64,000 nucleotides of DNA from Evansella alkalicola (GTDB lineage Bacteria > Bacillota > Bacilli > Bacillales > Salisediminibacteriaceae). How positions within the stretch are numbered: the stretch's first letter is position 1; each line of letters begins with the position of its first letter. A model generated the notes under the pieces. It ran no database searches. It worked only from the letters and a program-made list of their open reading frames with translations, and was not told the DNA's origin. The translations under genes were made by a program, and so were the position numbers. The DNA lies in the NCBI RefSeq assembly GCF_019042735.1, contig NZ_JAHQCR010000051.1, forward strand, positions 53,731 to 117,730, written 5' to 3'. Below are positions 7,906 to 16,738 of the stretch, in pieces.

Positions 7906-8814
7906 TTATTCATAATACGTATTTTTTTTCTTTCCAAAAGCAGTATAGTTCTCTTTTAATACCCTATAAACAGTCGATTGGTTTAACTCTACATTACACC
8001 ATTCAAATATATTGTTTGTTGTAATTTTACGATCTGGAAACAGCAGCTGATATTCCTTTGTGTGACGCAAAATTACCTTTTTTATTTTTTCATGATTACC
8101 GCAGTTTTTACATACAAAACTATGATTTTTAATTAACATAAGAAAGGAAAAACAATGATTACAATAAACACCCTTTTGAAGTTGCTCATAACTAAAGTTA
8201 GGTAGACGGTGGAAAGGATTCTTTGGCTGGTGTAACGAGATTAATTTTTGTGCGAGTTCTTTGTCACTATAATTTAGTTTGGAAGGTGTGTTATTTAATT
8301 CTTTAATAAAGCGATTGACTTGAGATGGAAGTATTATAGGTTGGTCCATTGAAGCTTGGTATAAGGTGAATTCGGGATTGATGAAGACAACGGAGGATTT
8401 AATGAGATAAGTATATTTTAGTTTTTTTAGCAATTGAGAGAAGAGTGTTTCACTTCTTTTTAACTGATTTATGGGATTTTTATATTCCCAGCCGGTTTTT
8501 ACGGAGAAAAGCTTGTCCGATTCCAAGTAACAATCACCTTCAAAATTCTTAATATCAATTAGGTGAATGATTCCTTGTGAAATAATCAATGTATCAATTT
8601 GAAAATAGGAGTTGTTTAACTCTAGTAGCAAATCATTAATAACAAACCTTTCTTCTTGAAGATTTTCCAGTAGTTCATCAAATTTCACCTCACCTTCATA
8701 GCCTTTTTCAAGATTCATATAGCGAAACTTTTCCTTCTCATCAAGCTTCATTCGCCTATTTAAGTAACGCATGATGAGCAATTCATCTGATTCAGTTCTT
8801 TCTTTCAATAACAT
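7906..8814 (-). CDS. NERD domain protein with zinc ribbon and C-terminal helix-turn-helix-like region
   Basis: NERD (nuclease-related) domains are thought to belong to the PD-(D/E)XK fold. Here EGEVKFDELLENL, then FQIDTLIISQGIIHLIDIKNFEG (residues about 70-95, with the D...D-I-K core) is the NERD signature. A CNHC...CKNC pair near residues 218-239 forms a zinc ribbon. The C-terminal 55 residues look like a small DNA-binding helical region. The protein has 302 residues, no signal peptide and no membrane segment. Such proteins are common in Bacillus and have no firm function. The position next to a restriction-modification system and a nuclease candidate fits a defence or DNA-processing role, but this is only context. 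Confidence 0.85.
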   Translation of the reverse strand: MLLKERTESDELLIMRYLNRRMKLDEKEKFRYMNLEKGYEGEVKFDELLENLQEERFVINDLLLELNNSYFQIDTLIISQGIIHLIDIKNFEGDCYLESDKLFSVKTGWEYKNPINQLKRSETLFSQLLKKLKYTYLIKSSVVFINPEFTLYQASMDQPIILPSQVNRFIKELNNTPSKLNYSDKELAQKLISLHQPKNPFHRLPNFSYEQLQKGVYCNHCFSFLMLIKNHSFVCKNCGNHEKIKKVILRHTKEYQLLFPDRKITTNNIFEWCNVELNQSTVYRVLKENYTAFGKKKNTYYE

Positions 8815-8964
8815 ATGTCACTCCCTTTCTTATCTCTATATATATTATAGAAGTTTCTCAAGTTCTCCTTCTCAAAATGTGAATAAACTGTTAACTTTAT
8901 TGAACGCATAAGTTTTTCAAAATGTAAATAACGTCGAAAAAATACTATTAATAAGCACCAGCAC

Positions 8965-9040
8965 TAAGCATGCTCAGCATCACCCCCCCACCCAGCATCA
9001 GCCCTAACACTACCCCCACCTCCATTCCGAACCCCAACCC
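8965..9040 (-). other. C-rich tract, a G-rich 3' tail on the reverse strand
   Basis: Just after the stop of the AraC gene the forward strand reads as C-runs (ACCCCCCCACCC, ACCCCAACCCC). The reverse-strand transcript would therefore carry several GGGG/GGG runs and could form a G-quadruplex. No gene is seen. Confidence 0.45.
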
Positions 9041-9796
9041 CTACACCACTTCCCTATACTCCCGAGGAGACTGATTCATAATTCTTCTAAAATTACGATT
9101 GAAAGATCTAAGATTGGTGTATCCACAGTTAAGAGCCACTTCATAAATAGATTCTTGATTATTTTTTAAACGATAACAGGCTTGTAAGATACGATAACGA
9201 TTCAAGTAATCAGTGAACGTCATATTGGTTGTCTGGAAAAATAGTTTGGACAAATATGCGTAATCATATTGGAGGCTTTGAGCTACCGTTTTTAACGTGC
9301 AATCATTCATATAATTCTCGTCAACATAAAGAAGAATCTTATATAAAACTCTCATTCTCGTAGATTTTTCGACTGGAACGAACGGAGTACTGCTTTCTAA
9401 CCTACTACATAAATCGTATAAGAAGCTCTTCTTTTTATAAATTGAGTTGAACAAGTCCAAGTCTGGGAACGCGGCCATTGAAAAAACATTATTTTCAGGT
9501 ACAACACCTTTATAATTCATATAAAAGTGTCCGACTAATTCCGGTGAGAATATAACGATAGTAATCTTGGAGTGATCTATCGTTTTAAATTCATGAATTT
9601 GGTTCGGAAAAATAAAAGCAGCATCATTTTTTCGGAGGGTATATTCATTTTTATCAATGGAAACGGACAATTCCCCATCAATGACATAAATAAACTCGTA
9701 AGCACGATGAAAATGTAGCGGGAAGGAATAATCTGTTAAGTGTGAAAAAAGAAAAGACTCCTTTTCATCAACGCCATGGTGTTCAAAGAAAAACAA
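9041..9796 (-). CDS. AraC family transcriptional regulator with cupin sensor
   Basis: The 251-residue protein has an N-terminal cupin-like sugar-sensing half (HFHRAYEFIYVIDGELSVSI, residues about 28-47) and two C-terminal helix-turn-helix motifs, ending in the family signature VALNCGYTNLRSFNRNFRR...SPREYR. It is divergent from the GH120 beta-xylosidase gene, sharing a 119-bp intergenic region. It is most likely the activator of that gene in response to a xylo-oligosaccharide or related sugar. The inducer is inferred from context. The start is ATG 9796 behind an AGGAGG-type site (complement of gcctcct). Confidence 0.93.
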   Translation of the reverse strand: MFFFEHHGVDEKESFLFSHLTDYSFPLHFHRAYEFIYVIDGELSVSIDKNEYTLRKNDAAFIFPNQIHEFKTIDHSKITIVIFSPELVGHFYMNYKGVVPENNVFSMAAFPDLDLFNSIYKKKSFLYDLCSRLESSTPFVPVEKSTRMRVLYKILLYVDENYMNDCTLKTVAQSLQYDYAYLSKLFFQTTNMTFTDYLNRYRILQACYRLKNNQESIYEVALNCGYTNLRSFNRNFRRIMNQSPREYREVV

Positions 9797-9854
9797 TTCG
9801 CACGCCTCCTATCTTAAAACACTAATATTGTCCTAAATTATACTATATTTCGTA

Positions 9855-9884
9855 TAGAAAGAAAGCGTTTTAAAACCCTATAAT
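9855..9884 (+). promoter_or_regulatory. GH120 promoter region with cre-like site
   Basis: AGAAAGCGTTTTAA at 9860-9873 matches the CcpA cre consensus (TGWAANCGNTNWCA) at 12 of 14 positions. A perfect -10 TATAAT follows at 9879-9884, 32 bp before the GH120 start. No good -35 is present, as expected for an AraC-activated promoter. The cre overlaps the -35 position, so carbon catabolite repression is likely. Confidence 0.6.
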
Positions 9885-9915
9885 AGATATAGTTTAAACT
9901 CAGGGAGGTAATAGA

Positions 9916-11838
9916 ATGGCTCATACATACTTCGTATCAAAGCAAGGATCAACTCAGGGGAAGGGAACGAAAGAGGCCCCATTTTTAACAATCAGTCAAG
10001 CGGCAGAGGTTGCGGCTGCAGGTGATACAGTTATTGTCCATGAAGGTGAATATCGTGAATGGGTAAAACCTAAGTTTGGGGGAATAAGTGACCATAGAAG
10101 GATCACTTATCAAGCAGCTGAGGGAGAAAAGGTAATTATTAAAGGTTCCGAGCGTATCCAAAGCTGGGAAAAAGTTGAGGGAAGCATTTGGAAAACCGTA
10201 TTACCTAACGAATTCTTTGGTGAGTATAATCCATACAAGGAAGAGATCTTCGGTGACTGGGTCGTATACAATCCTGGAAGACATTTAGGTGATGTTTATT
10301 TAAATGGAAAGTCCTTTTATGAAAAAGAAACGTATGAACAATTAGTAAACCCTGAAATAGTAACGGAAGTGTTAGACCATTGGACGAGGACAGTCGTTCC
10401 AAGTCATGATCCAGAACAGACGAAATATGTCTGGTTTACAGAAGTAGATGAAGAAAACACAACCATCTTTGCTAATTTCCATGACTATGATCCGAATGAA
10501 GAATTAGTAGAAATTAATGTGCGTAAGAGCTGTTTTTATCCTGAAAAAACAGGGATCAACTATATTACTGTTAGGGGCTTTGAAATGGCGCAAGCTGCAA
10601 CTCCTTGGACGCCTCCTACAGCAGACCAACCTGGTTTAATTGGTGCACATTGGAGTAAAGGGTGGATCATTGAGGATAACATTATCCATGACTCCAAATG
10701 TAGCGCAATCAGTATCGGGAAGGAAGGATCAACAGGACACAACTTCCGTACAATTCGCAAAGATAAGCCTGGTTATCAATATCAGCTGGAATCAGTATTT
10801 AAGGCGAAACAAGTTGGATGGAGTAAAGAAAAAATTGGCTCACATATCATACGTAATAATACGATTTATGATTGCGGACAAAACGGTATTGTTGGACACT
10901 TAGGCTGTGTTTTCAGTGAAATTTATAATAACCATATTTATAATATTGCATTAAAGCGTGAGTTTTACGGACATGAGATAGCTGGCATTAAGCTACATGC
11001 AGCAATTGATGTACAAATTTACGACAATCGAATCCATGATTGCTCCCTAGGGACTTGGCTAGATTGGCAAGTTCAAGGTACAAGGGTCAGCCGAAATATT
11101 TATTACCGAAATAATAGGGACTTATTTATCGAAGTAACTAGCGGCCCACATATTGTTGATCACAATATTCTTACTGCCGATTATGCTTTTGATAATCATG
11201 CACAGGGTGGCGCATACATCAATAACATCATTCGTGGAAAAATGGTGCATTTAAAAATGCTAGATCGTGCAACGCCTTACCATGAACCACACAGTACAGA
11301 AGTGGCAGGATTCGCTCCAGTATATGGCGGTGATGATCGTTTTTACAATAATATATTCATAGGTGATGAAGGGCTTGATCGTGTAGGGACTTCACATTTT
11401 AATGGATATACGACGTCTCTTGAAGAGTATATTGAGACGGTGCACCAAGAAGATGGGGATCATGACGTATTCAATAAAGTAGAACAGCCTGTTTATATTA
11501 ATAAAAATGCTTACTTTAATGGTGCAGTACAATTTGAGAGGGAAAAAGAAAATATCGTTTCTGACGAGTTCAATCCAAATATTCGCATCATTGAAGAAGG
11601 CAACGAAGTATACTTATCCATCGACCTTCCAGAGGATTTTGAAACATTACAAGGAGAGGTTCATTCTACAGATACGTTAGAACGAGTTCGAATTGTAGAT
11701 GCAGACTTTGAAAACCCAGATGGAAGTAAAGTCATCATTGATACTGATCTATTGGGCAACCAAAAACAAGGTAACACTGTCTTAGGACCAATTAGTCAGT
11801 TGAAAAAAGGCAGCAACCACATTAAAGTTTGGGGATAA
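9916..11838 (+). CDS. Glycoside hydrolase family 120 beta-xylosidase
   Basis: The 640-residue protein is a right-handed parallel beta-helix enzyme that appears close over its full length to the characterised Thermoanaerobacterium GH120 beta-xylosidase (638 residues, from recall). GH120 enzymes release xylose from xylobiose and short xylo-oligosaccharides with retention. The proposed nucleophile and acid/base are Asp383 (in GTWLDWQ) and Glu406 (in LFIEVTSG); the family residues I recall are D382 and E405. There is no signal peptide, so it works on imported oligosaccharides in the cytosol. The start has GGGAGGT 7 bases upstream. No xylose transporter is adjacent; the GH115 alpha-glucuronidase 10 kb away is its likely functional partner. 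Confidence 0.92.
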   Translation: MAHTYFVSKQGSTQGKGTKEAPFLTISQAAEVAAAGDTVIVHEGEYREWVKPKFGGISDHRRITYQAAEGEKVIIKGSERIQSWEKVEGSIWKTVLPNEFFGEYNPYKEEIFGDWVVYNPGRHLGDVYLNGKSFYEKETYEQLVNPEIVTEVLDHWTRTVVPSHDPEQTKYVWFTEVDEENTTIFANFHDYDPNEELVEINVRKSCFYPEKTGINYITVRGFEMAQAATPWTPPTADQPGLIGAHWSKGWIIEDNIIHDSKCSAISIGKEGSTGHNFRTIRKDKPGYQYQLESVFKAKQVGWSKEKIGSHIIRNNTIYDCGQNGIVGHLGCVFSEIYNNHIYNIALKREFYGHEIAGIKLHAAIDVQIYDNRIHDCSLGTWLDWQVQGTRVSRNIYYRNNRDLFIEVTSGPHIVDHNILTADYAFDNHAQGGAYINNIIRGKMVHLKMLDRATPYHEPHSTEVAGFAPVYGGDDRFYNNIFIGDEGLDRVGTSHFNGYTTSLEEYIETVHQEDGDHDVFNKVEQPVYINKNAYFNGAVQFEREKENIVSDEFNPNIRIIEEGNEVYLSIDLPEDFETLQGEVHSTDTLERVRIVDADFENPDGSKVIIDTDLLGNQKQGNTVLGPISQLKKGSNHIKVWG

Positions 11839-11900
11839 ATAAATAGACTTAGCCTGCCAACCAGTGTGCAAAAATCTCATGCTGGAATGGGAGGTAATAA

Positions 11901-11927
11901 ATGAAAAGCACCTATTGGGCCTGTTAA
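11901..11927 (+). CDS. Possible 8-residue leader peptide MKSTYWAC inside the terminator
   Basis: An ATG preceded by a strong GGGAGGT (11889-11895, spacing 5) opens an 8-codon frame MKSTYWAC ending in TAA. Its codons form the left arm of the following terminator hairpin. Translation would mask that arm, the layout of an attenuator. No gene within the next 230 bp depends obviously on this. It may be a chance frame or a gene remnant. Confidence 0.3.
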   Translation: MKSTYWAC

Positions 11928-11948
11928 TAAAGCCCAAGGTGTTTTTCT
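11907..11948 (+). terminator. Rho-independent terminator after the GH120 gene
   Basis: AGCACCtaTTGGGC pairs with GCCCAAGGTGT around an 11-base loop and is followed by TTTTTCTTTT. Bases 11949-12090 hold no gene. Confidence 0.8.
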
Positions 11949-12090
11949 TTTGTTAAAAGGAATGATTTTATACATCCTTTCATCACCAGGAATATGGTTT
12001 AGCTCCCACACCCAGTGACTAGCGGAATTCATTCATCTCGCTCAGAAAAACACCAGTTATGATAATTATAAATCAAAATAAAATTAAATA

Positions 12091-12119
12091 TTGACAGTTA
12101 GTTGTCATAAAAGTATAGT
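12091..12119 (+). promoter_or_regulatory. nan operon promoter with overlapping palindrome
   Basis: TTGACA (12091-12096) and TATAGT (12114-12119) with a 17-bp spacer make a near-consensus sigma-A promoter 64 bp before nanE. TGACA-N6-TGTCA at 12092-12107 is a perfect palindrome covering the -35. A very similar sequence, preceded by the same AAATTAAATA, occurs upstream of siaP. The RpiR-type regulator encoded in the operon is the natural candidate to bind it. Confidence 0.75.
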
Positions 12120-12182
12120 TAATTTAAATAGTTTTCAAAGTTTCCCAGTTCTTGTGATTGTCAAAATGTAAGGAGTGTAAGG

Positions 12183-12884
12183 ATGAACGTATTAGATAAA
12201 ATCAATAAGAAACTAATCGTTTCCTGTCAGGCGTTAGCAGATGAACCACTACATGATCCATATATTATGGGCAGGATGGCTTTAGCGGCTAAACTAGGTG
12301 GCGCATCTGGAATTCGTGCCAATACGGTTGAGGATATACAGGCTATAAAAAAAGAAGTAGACCTTCCGATTATTGGCATAATTAAAAAGCAATATGTAAA
12401 CAACAATGTGTTTATAACACCATCAATGAAAGAGGTTGACGAACTCCATCAAGAAGGAGTAGACATTATTGCATTGGATGCGACTAAACAAATACGACCA
12501 AATGGAAAACTATTTCCCGAATTCTTTTATGAAGTAAAAAGAAAGTATCCAAAGCAGTTCTTTATGGCAGATGTCTCCACATTAGAAGAGGCAATTGGTG
12601 CTGAAGAAGCCGGTGTAGATGTGGTTGCACCAACTTTATCTGGATATACCAGTTATTCGAAGGAATTAGAACCTTTAGAAATTCTAAAACAAATGGTAGA
12701 CCACATCTCTATTCCTGTTATTGCAGAAGGGAACTTTGATACACCTGAAAAGGCTAAAAAGGCCCTCGAGTTAGGTGCTCATGCTGTCGTTGTTGGTAGT
12801 GCCATAACACGGCCCAAGTCAATAACGGAAAAGTTTGTACATGCAATAAAAGATAATGAAAAGGTGTTGGGTAAGAAAGATTAA
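12183..12884 (+). CDS. nanE: N-acetylmannosamine-6-phosphate 2-epimerase
   Basis: NanE converts ManNAc-6-P to GlcNAc-6-P in sialic acid breakdown. The 233-residue TIM-barrel protein shows the family start VSCQALADEPLHDPYIMGRMA, the catalytic-region GIIKKQY, and the phosphate-binding end AEGNFDTPEKAKKALELGAH and VVVGSAITRP. It has no signal peptide. The start has AAGGAG nearby. It is first in the nan-nag cluster, 22 bp before nanA. Confidence 0.95.
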   Translation: MNVLDKINKKLIVSCQALADEPLHDPYIMGRMALAAKLGGASGIRANTVEDIQAIKKEVDLPIIGIIKKQYVNNNVFITPSMKEVDELHQEGVDIIALDATKQIRPNGKLFPEFFYEVKRKYPKQFFMADVSTLEEAIGAEEAGVDVVAPTLSGYTSYSKELEPLEILKQMVDHISIPVIAEGNFDTPEKAKKALELGAHAVVVGSAITRPKSITEKFVHAIKDNEKVLGKKD

Positions 12885-12906
12885 TTTTTGAAAGGGGTTA
12901 TTTATT

Positions 12907-13776
12907 ATGAAAGGTATATTTTCAGCGCTTATGTGTTCCTTTGACGAAAGGGGTAATGTTAATGAAAAAGGACTACGAGAAATTATTCGCTATAATCTGG
13001 ACGTATGTAAAGTAGATGGCCTGTATGTAAATGGGAGCACAGGTGAAAACTTTTTAATCTCAACTGAACAGAAGAAACAAATTTTTGAAACTGTTTATGA
13101 CGAAGTTGGTGGAGAAGTGCCGCTTATTGCTCAAATAGGTTCACTAAATATAGATGAGGCTATAGATTTGGGGAAATTTGTAACGGGCATGGGATATAAT
13201 GCAATTTCTGCAGTTACACCATTTTATTATAAGTTTAATTTTGAAGAAATAAAAGATTATTATGACACTATTTTAAAAGAAGTAGATAATCAATTAATAA
13301 TATACTCCATACCAGCTTTAACTGGGGTTCATATGAATTTGGATCAGTTTGCAGAATTATTTAATAATAGTAAAGTTATTGGCGTGAAATTTACAGCTCC
13401 AGATTTCTATTTGCTAGAAAGAATAAGACATACATTCCCAGATAAACTCATTTACTCAGGTTTTGATGAAATGCTCCTTTCTGCTAGTGTTTTAAACGTG
13501 GATGGGGCAATTGGAAGTACATTTAATATTAATGGTCAACGGGCAAAACAGATATTTGACTTTGTACAGAAAGGTCAGTTACAAGAGGCACTTGCCATAC
13601 AAAAGGTTACGAATGATCTTATTTCTGAGGTTTTAGAAAATGGATTATATCAAACAATAAAGCAAATTTTACAATCTAAAGGAGTGGATGCAGGGGTATG
13701 CAGGAAGCCAATGAAACCACTAGCAACGGAAAAACTAGAGGTAGCCAATACTATAGGAAAAAGATATTTACAGTGA
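12907..13776 (+). CDS. nanA: N-acetylneuraminate lyase
   Basis: The enzyme cleaves N-acetylneuraminate to pyruvate and N-acetylmannosamine through a Schiff base. The 289-residue protein belongs to the DHDPS/NAL family: NGSTGENF pyruvate-binding loop (about 45-52), Tyr133 (IIYSIPALTG) and Schiff-base Lys161 (GVKFTAPD), with the same 28-residue spacing as the E. coli enzyme. FTAPD and GFDE after the lysine fit the neuraminate lyase subgroup rather than dihydrodipicolinate synthase. Its context between nanE and a TRAP transporter supports this. Confidence 0.94.
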   Translation: MKGIFSALMCSFDERGNVNEKGLREIIRYNLDVCKVDGLYVNGSTGENFLISTEQKKQIFETVYDEVGGEVPLIAQIGSLNIDEAIDLGKFVTGMGYNAISAVTPFYYKFNFEEIKDYYDTILKEVDNQLIIYSIPALTGVHMNLDQFAELFNNSKVIGVKFTAPDFYLLERIRHTFPDKLIYSGFDEMLLSASVLNVDGAIGSTFNINGQRAKQIFDFVQKGQLQEALAIQKVTNDLISEVLENGLYQTIKQILQSKGVDAGVCRKPMKPLATEKLEVANTIGKRYLQ

Positions 13777-13820
13777 AGATTATCAATGATGACAATAAAC
13801 AATCATTTTAAAATTAAATA

Positions 13821-13872
13821 TTGACAGTTTATTATCACTAATGATACTATTCAAACAATGAAAGCGTTTTGA
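13821..13872 (+). promoter_or_regulatory. Internal siaP promoter, RpiR-type palindrome and cre site
   Basis: TTGACA at 13821-13826 and TACTAT at 13845-13850 (18-bp spacer) form a second promoter in the nan cluster. TGACA-N6-TATCA overlaps the -35, echoing the palindrome before nanE. TGAAAGCGTTTTGA at 13859-13872 fits the cre consensus at nearly every position and lies just after the -10. CcpA bound there would block transcription of the transporter in the presence of preferred sugars. Confidence 0.75.
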
Positions 13873-13897
13873 AAATTATTTTAAGGGAGAGGAACTG

Positions 13898-14899
13898 ATG
13901 ATGAAAAAACTATTGATAAGTTTAATTGTCTTGCTTTTAACATTGGTAGCTTGTTCCAACGATGAATCTGCTTCAACTGAAGAGAGTTATGAACTCAAGT
14001 TTGGTATGGTTGCAGGTACTGCGCAAAACGAATATAAAGCCGCAGAAGTTCTTGCAAATTATGTGGAAGAGGAAAGTGGAGGAAGATTAATAATAAATAT
14101 TTATGCTGATTCTCAACTAGGTGATGATCGGGCAATGCTTGAACAAGTTAGGGAAGAAGCACTGGACATCACTCTTGCCGAGACAGGCCGTTTCGGAATC
14201 TGGGTTCCAAGGGCCTCCTTATACGGATTACCATACATTGTTGATGATATGGACCATCTTAGACGTGCAATCTATGAAACTGATTTCGGTAAAGAGCTTC
14301 ATGAAGAATTAAAAGCGGATTACAATTGGATGATAGCGGAGACAGCTTACAATGGAACTCGTCAAACCACTTCTAACCGTCCAATTGAATCACTACAAGA
14401 TATGGAGAGACTGAAATTAAGAGTTCCAGAGGCTGATACATTACTCGATTATGCTGAATATAGTGGTGCCTCCCCAACTCCAATGGCCTTTACAGAAGTT
14501 TACTTAGCACTACAAACAAATTCAGTCGATGGACAAGAGAATCCTCTATCAACAATTGACGCACAAAAGTTTTACGAAGTACAAGATTACTTAGCTCTAA
14601 CTAATCACGTAGTAAATGATGCAAACTATGTTGTTAATAATGCAAAGTTTGAATCACTTCCTGAAGACTTACAAAAAATTCTTGAGGATGGAATCCAAAA
14701 AGCAGCAGAAGAGCATACTAAACTATTTATAGAAGAAGAAGCTAGCTTAGTAGATAAATTTAAGTCTGAAGGTGTGACGGTGACAGAACCTAACCTTGAA
14801 GAATTTAGGGAAGCAGTATCAAAGGCTTATCCTAAATACTTGGAAGACATTGAGGGAGACGGCGAAGCATATCTACAACAAATTGCCGATGCTAGATAA
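13898..14899 (+). CDS. siaP: TRAP transporter substrate-binding lipoprotein, sialic acid (DctP/SiaP family)
   Basis: The protein captures the substrate outside the membrane and delivers it to the QM permease. The lipoprotein signal peptide ends in LVAC with Cys19. DctP-family blocks follow, including ADSQLGDDRAMLEQVREEALD and the Arg-containing LKLRVPEADTLL, where the family Arg binds the substrate carboxylate, then VDGQENPLSTI. It has 333 residues, normal for the family. Two in-frame ATG codons (13898, 13901) follow GGGAGAGG. Sialic acid as ligand is inferred from the flanking nan genes. Confidence 0.9.
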   Translation: MMKKLLISLIVLLLTLVACSNDESASTEESYELKFGMVAGTAQNEYKAAEVLANYVEEESGGRLIINIYADSQLGDDRAMLEQVREEALDITLAETGRFGIWVPRASLYGLPYIVDDMDHLRRAIYETDFGKELHEELKADYNWMIAETAYNGTRQTTSNRPIESLQDMERLKLRVPEADTLLDYAEYSGASPTPMAFTEVYLALQTNSVDGQENPLSTIDAQKFYEVQDYLALTNHVVNDANYVVNNAKFESLPEDLQKILEDGIQKAAEEHTKLFIEEEASLVDKFKSEGVTVTEPNLEEFREAVSKAYPKYLEDIEGDGEAYLQQIADAR

Positions 14900-14924
14900 T
14901 CTAATACAAATTTAGGTGAATAGA

Positions 14925-15392
14925 ATGGGAAAATTGTTTAATAAACTAGAGGAAATTATTGGGGGATCATTGTTTATAGTAATGTTAATTGTACTAGTCT
15001 TTCAGATTTTTTCAAGAAAAGTACTGAATGATCCAATAATATGGTCCGAACAATTAGCAAGATTCTTGTTTGTATATGTAGCCTATCTTGCCGTTTCCTT
15101 GGAGATAAAAAATGATGGGCATGTTAGAATTGAATATTTCTTTGATAAGTTACCTGTAAAAATTCGTACTATCCTACACTATATATTTCAGATAACCATG
15201 GGAATAGTTCTTATTTTACTAATATATCTTGGATACATTATGACAATGAGAAAACTTCCAGTAGAGATTGTATCACTTAATTTTTCCTATGGTTATATGT
15301 ACGTAGCACTACCAGTATTATCACTTCTAATGCTATATAGATTAATTGAAAGAAATGTTAAAGAGTTTAGACAGAAAAGGGGGATGGAGTAA
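14925..15392 (+). CDS. siaQ: TRAP transporter small permease subunit (DctQ family)
   Basis: The small four-helix membrane subunit of the TRAP permease has about 155 residues, with hydrophobic segments near residues 14-34, 48-66, 88-110 and 125-143. It carries the family feature IWSEQLARFLFVYVAY. ATG 14925 is preferred over GTG 14916 because AGGTGA at 14914-14919 would be its ribosome binding site. It ends directly before the large subunit gene. Confidence 0.88.
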   Translation: MGKLFNKLEEIIGGSLFIVMLIVLVFQIFSRKVLNDPIIWSEQLARFLFVYVAYLAVSLEIKNDGHVRIEYFFDKLPVKIRTILHYIFQITMGIVLILLIYLGYIMTMRKLPVEIVSLNFSYGYMYVALPVLSLLMLYRLIERNVKEFRQKRGME

Positions 15393-16673
15393 TTGGATGT
15401 CTTTTTCATTCTCCTTATTTGGATAATACTACTGTTATTAGGTATGCCAGTTGGATTTACACTACTAGTTGCAACTTTCCTCTATTTTGTCACTAATGAT
15501 TGGAGTTTAGTATTCTTTACAGGTGCCAAGCTGGTTGATAGTATTGATACTTTTTCATTACTTGCTGTACCATTCTTTATTTTAACAGGATCTTTAATGA
15601 ATTCTTCAGGAATTACAGAAAGAATTTTCAGTTTTGCCAAATCCTTAGTTGGTCATTACACTGGAGGGTTAGGTCACGTAAATATTATGGCTAGTTTGAT
15701 GTTCTCGGGGATGTCTGGATCTGCCTTAGCGGATGCGGGTGGACTTGGACAATTGGAAATTAAATCAATGCGTGATGGAAAGTATGACGATGATTACTCT
15801 GGTGGTCTCACAGCAGCCTCTGCAATCATCGGACCTATTATTCCACCAAGCATTCCCCTAATCATTTATGGTGTAGTATCAGATCAATCAATTGCAAAAT
15901 TATTTCTAGCGGGAGTAATTCCTGGGATAATTATGTCTGTAAGTTTAATGATAGTTGCTTATTCATTTGCTAAGAAAAGAGGATTTCCTAAGGAGGAAAA
16001 GGCAACAATTAAACAACGTTTTTATCATTTTAAACGGGCATTTTGGGCACTTTTAACCCCTTTGTTAATCATAGGGGGGATATTTTCGGGAATGTTTACA
16101 CCTACTGAGGCTGCCGTGGTTGCAACTGTTTATGCCATGTTTCTTGGGTTCTTCATATATAAGGAGCTTACATTTAGAAAATTTTATGAAAATGTGGTAA
16201 ATTCCTTAAAATTGACGGGTGTAGCCGTATTAATGATTATGGCAGTAGAATTTTTTGGACAAATGATAGCTCATGAACGTATTGCAATATCAATTTCTAA
16301 CTTTTTCCTATCAGTAACAGAGAATCCAATAATATTACTACTATTAATTAATGTTATGCTAATTTTACTTGGTATGTTCATAGAATCATTAGCACTACTT
16401 ATTTTATTAGTACCAATGCTTGTACCTGTTATTTTAGTTGCAGGAATTGACCCAATACATTTTGGTATTATTGTTATCTTGAATTTAATGGTTGGAATAT
16501 TAACTCCCCCAATGGGTATGGCATTGTTTGTCGTGTCAAAAACAGGAAACATACCAACGCATGTTATTACAAGAGGTGTTATACCATTTTTAATACCACT
16601 AATTATAACATTGCTTATCATCACAGTGTTTCCACAGTTTGTGCTATTTTTACCGAATTTGTTTAGTCCGTAA
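15393..16673 (+). CDS. siaM: TRAP transporter large permease subunit (DctM family)
   Basis: The large membrane subunit carries the Na+-coupled transport path. The 426-residue protein has many hydrophobic helices and the DctM signatures: PFFILTGSLMNSSGI, MFSGMSGSALADAGGLG, and IGPIIPPSIPLIIYG. It starts at TTG immediately after the DctQ stop, with AAGGGGG 9 bases upstream, which implies translational coupling. The genes for Q and M are separate here, not fused. Confidence 0.92.
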   Translation: MDVFFILLIWIILLLLGMPVGFTLLVATFLYFVTNDWSLVFFTGAKLVDSIDTFSLLAVPFFILTGSLMNSSGITERIFSFAKSLVGHYTGGLGHVNIMASLMFSGMSGSALADAGGLGQLEIKSMRDGKYDDDYSGGLTAASAIIGPIIPPSIPLIIYGVVSDQSIAKLFLAGVIPGIIMSVSLMIVAYSFAKKRGFPKEEKATIKQRFYHFKRAFWALLTPLLIIGGIFSGMFTPTEAAVVATVYAMFLGFFIYKELTFRKFYENVVNSLKLTGVAVLMIMAVEFFGQMIAHERIAISISNFFLSVTENPIILLLLINVMLILLGMFIESLALLILLVPMLVPVILVAGIDPIHFGIIVILNLMVGILTPPMGMALFVVSKTGNIPTHVITRGVIPFLIPLIITLLIITVFPQFVLFLPNLFSP

Positions 16674-16683
16674 TCAATGGAGA

Positions 16684-16711
16684 GAAAAACCTAAGTGTAG
16701 GTTTTTCTTTT
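16684..16711 (+). terminator. Intra-cluster terminator between siaM and nanK
   Basis: GAAAAACCTA pairs with TAGGTTTTTC around AGTG, followed by TTTT. It lies between co-directional genes 65 bp apart, so it probably only reduces transcription of nanK and later genes. Confidence 0.75.
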
Positions 16712-16738
16712 CAATTTTTCTTATAGAGGTGTATTTGA

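Noticed and set aside
12907..13776. Dihydrodipicolinate synthase instead of neuraminate lyase
   Set aside because: The family is shared, but the neighbours nanE, nanK, nagA, nagB and the TRAP genes and the residues after the Schiff-base lysine fit neuraminate lyase.
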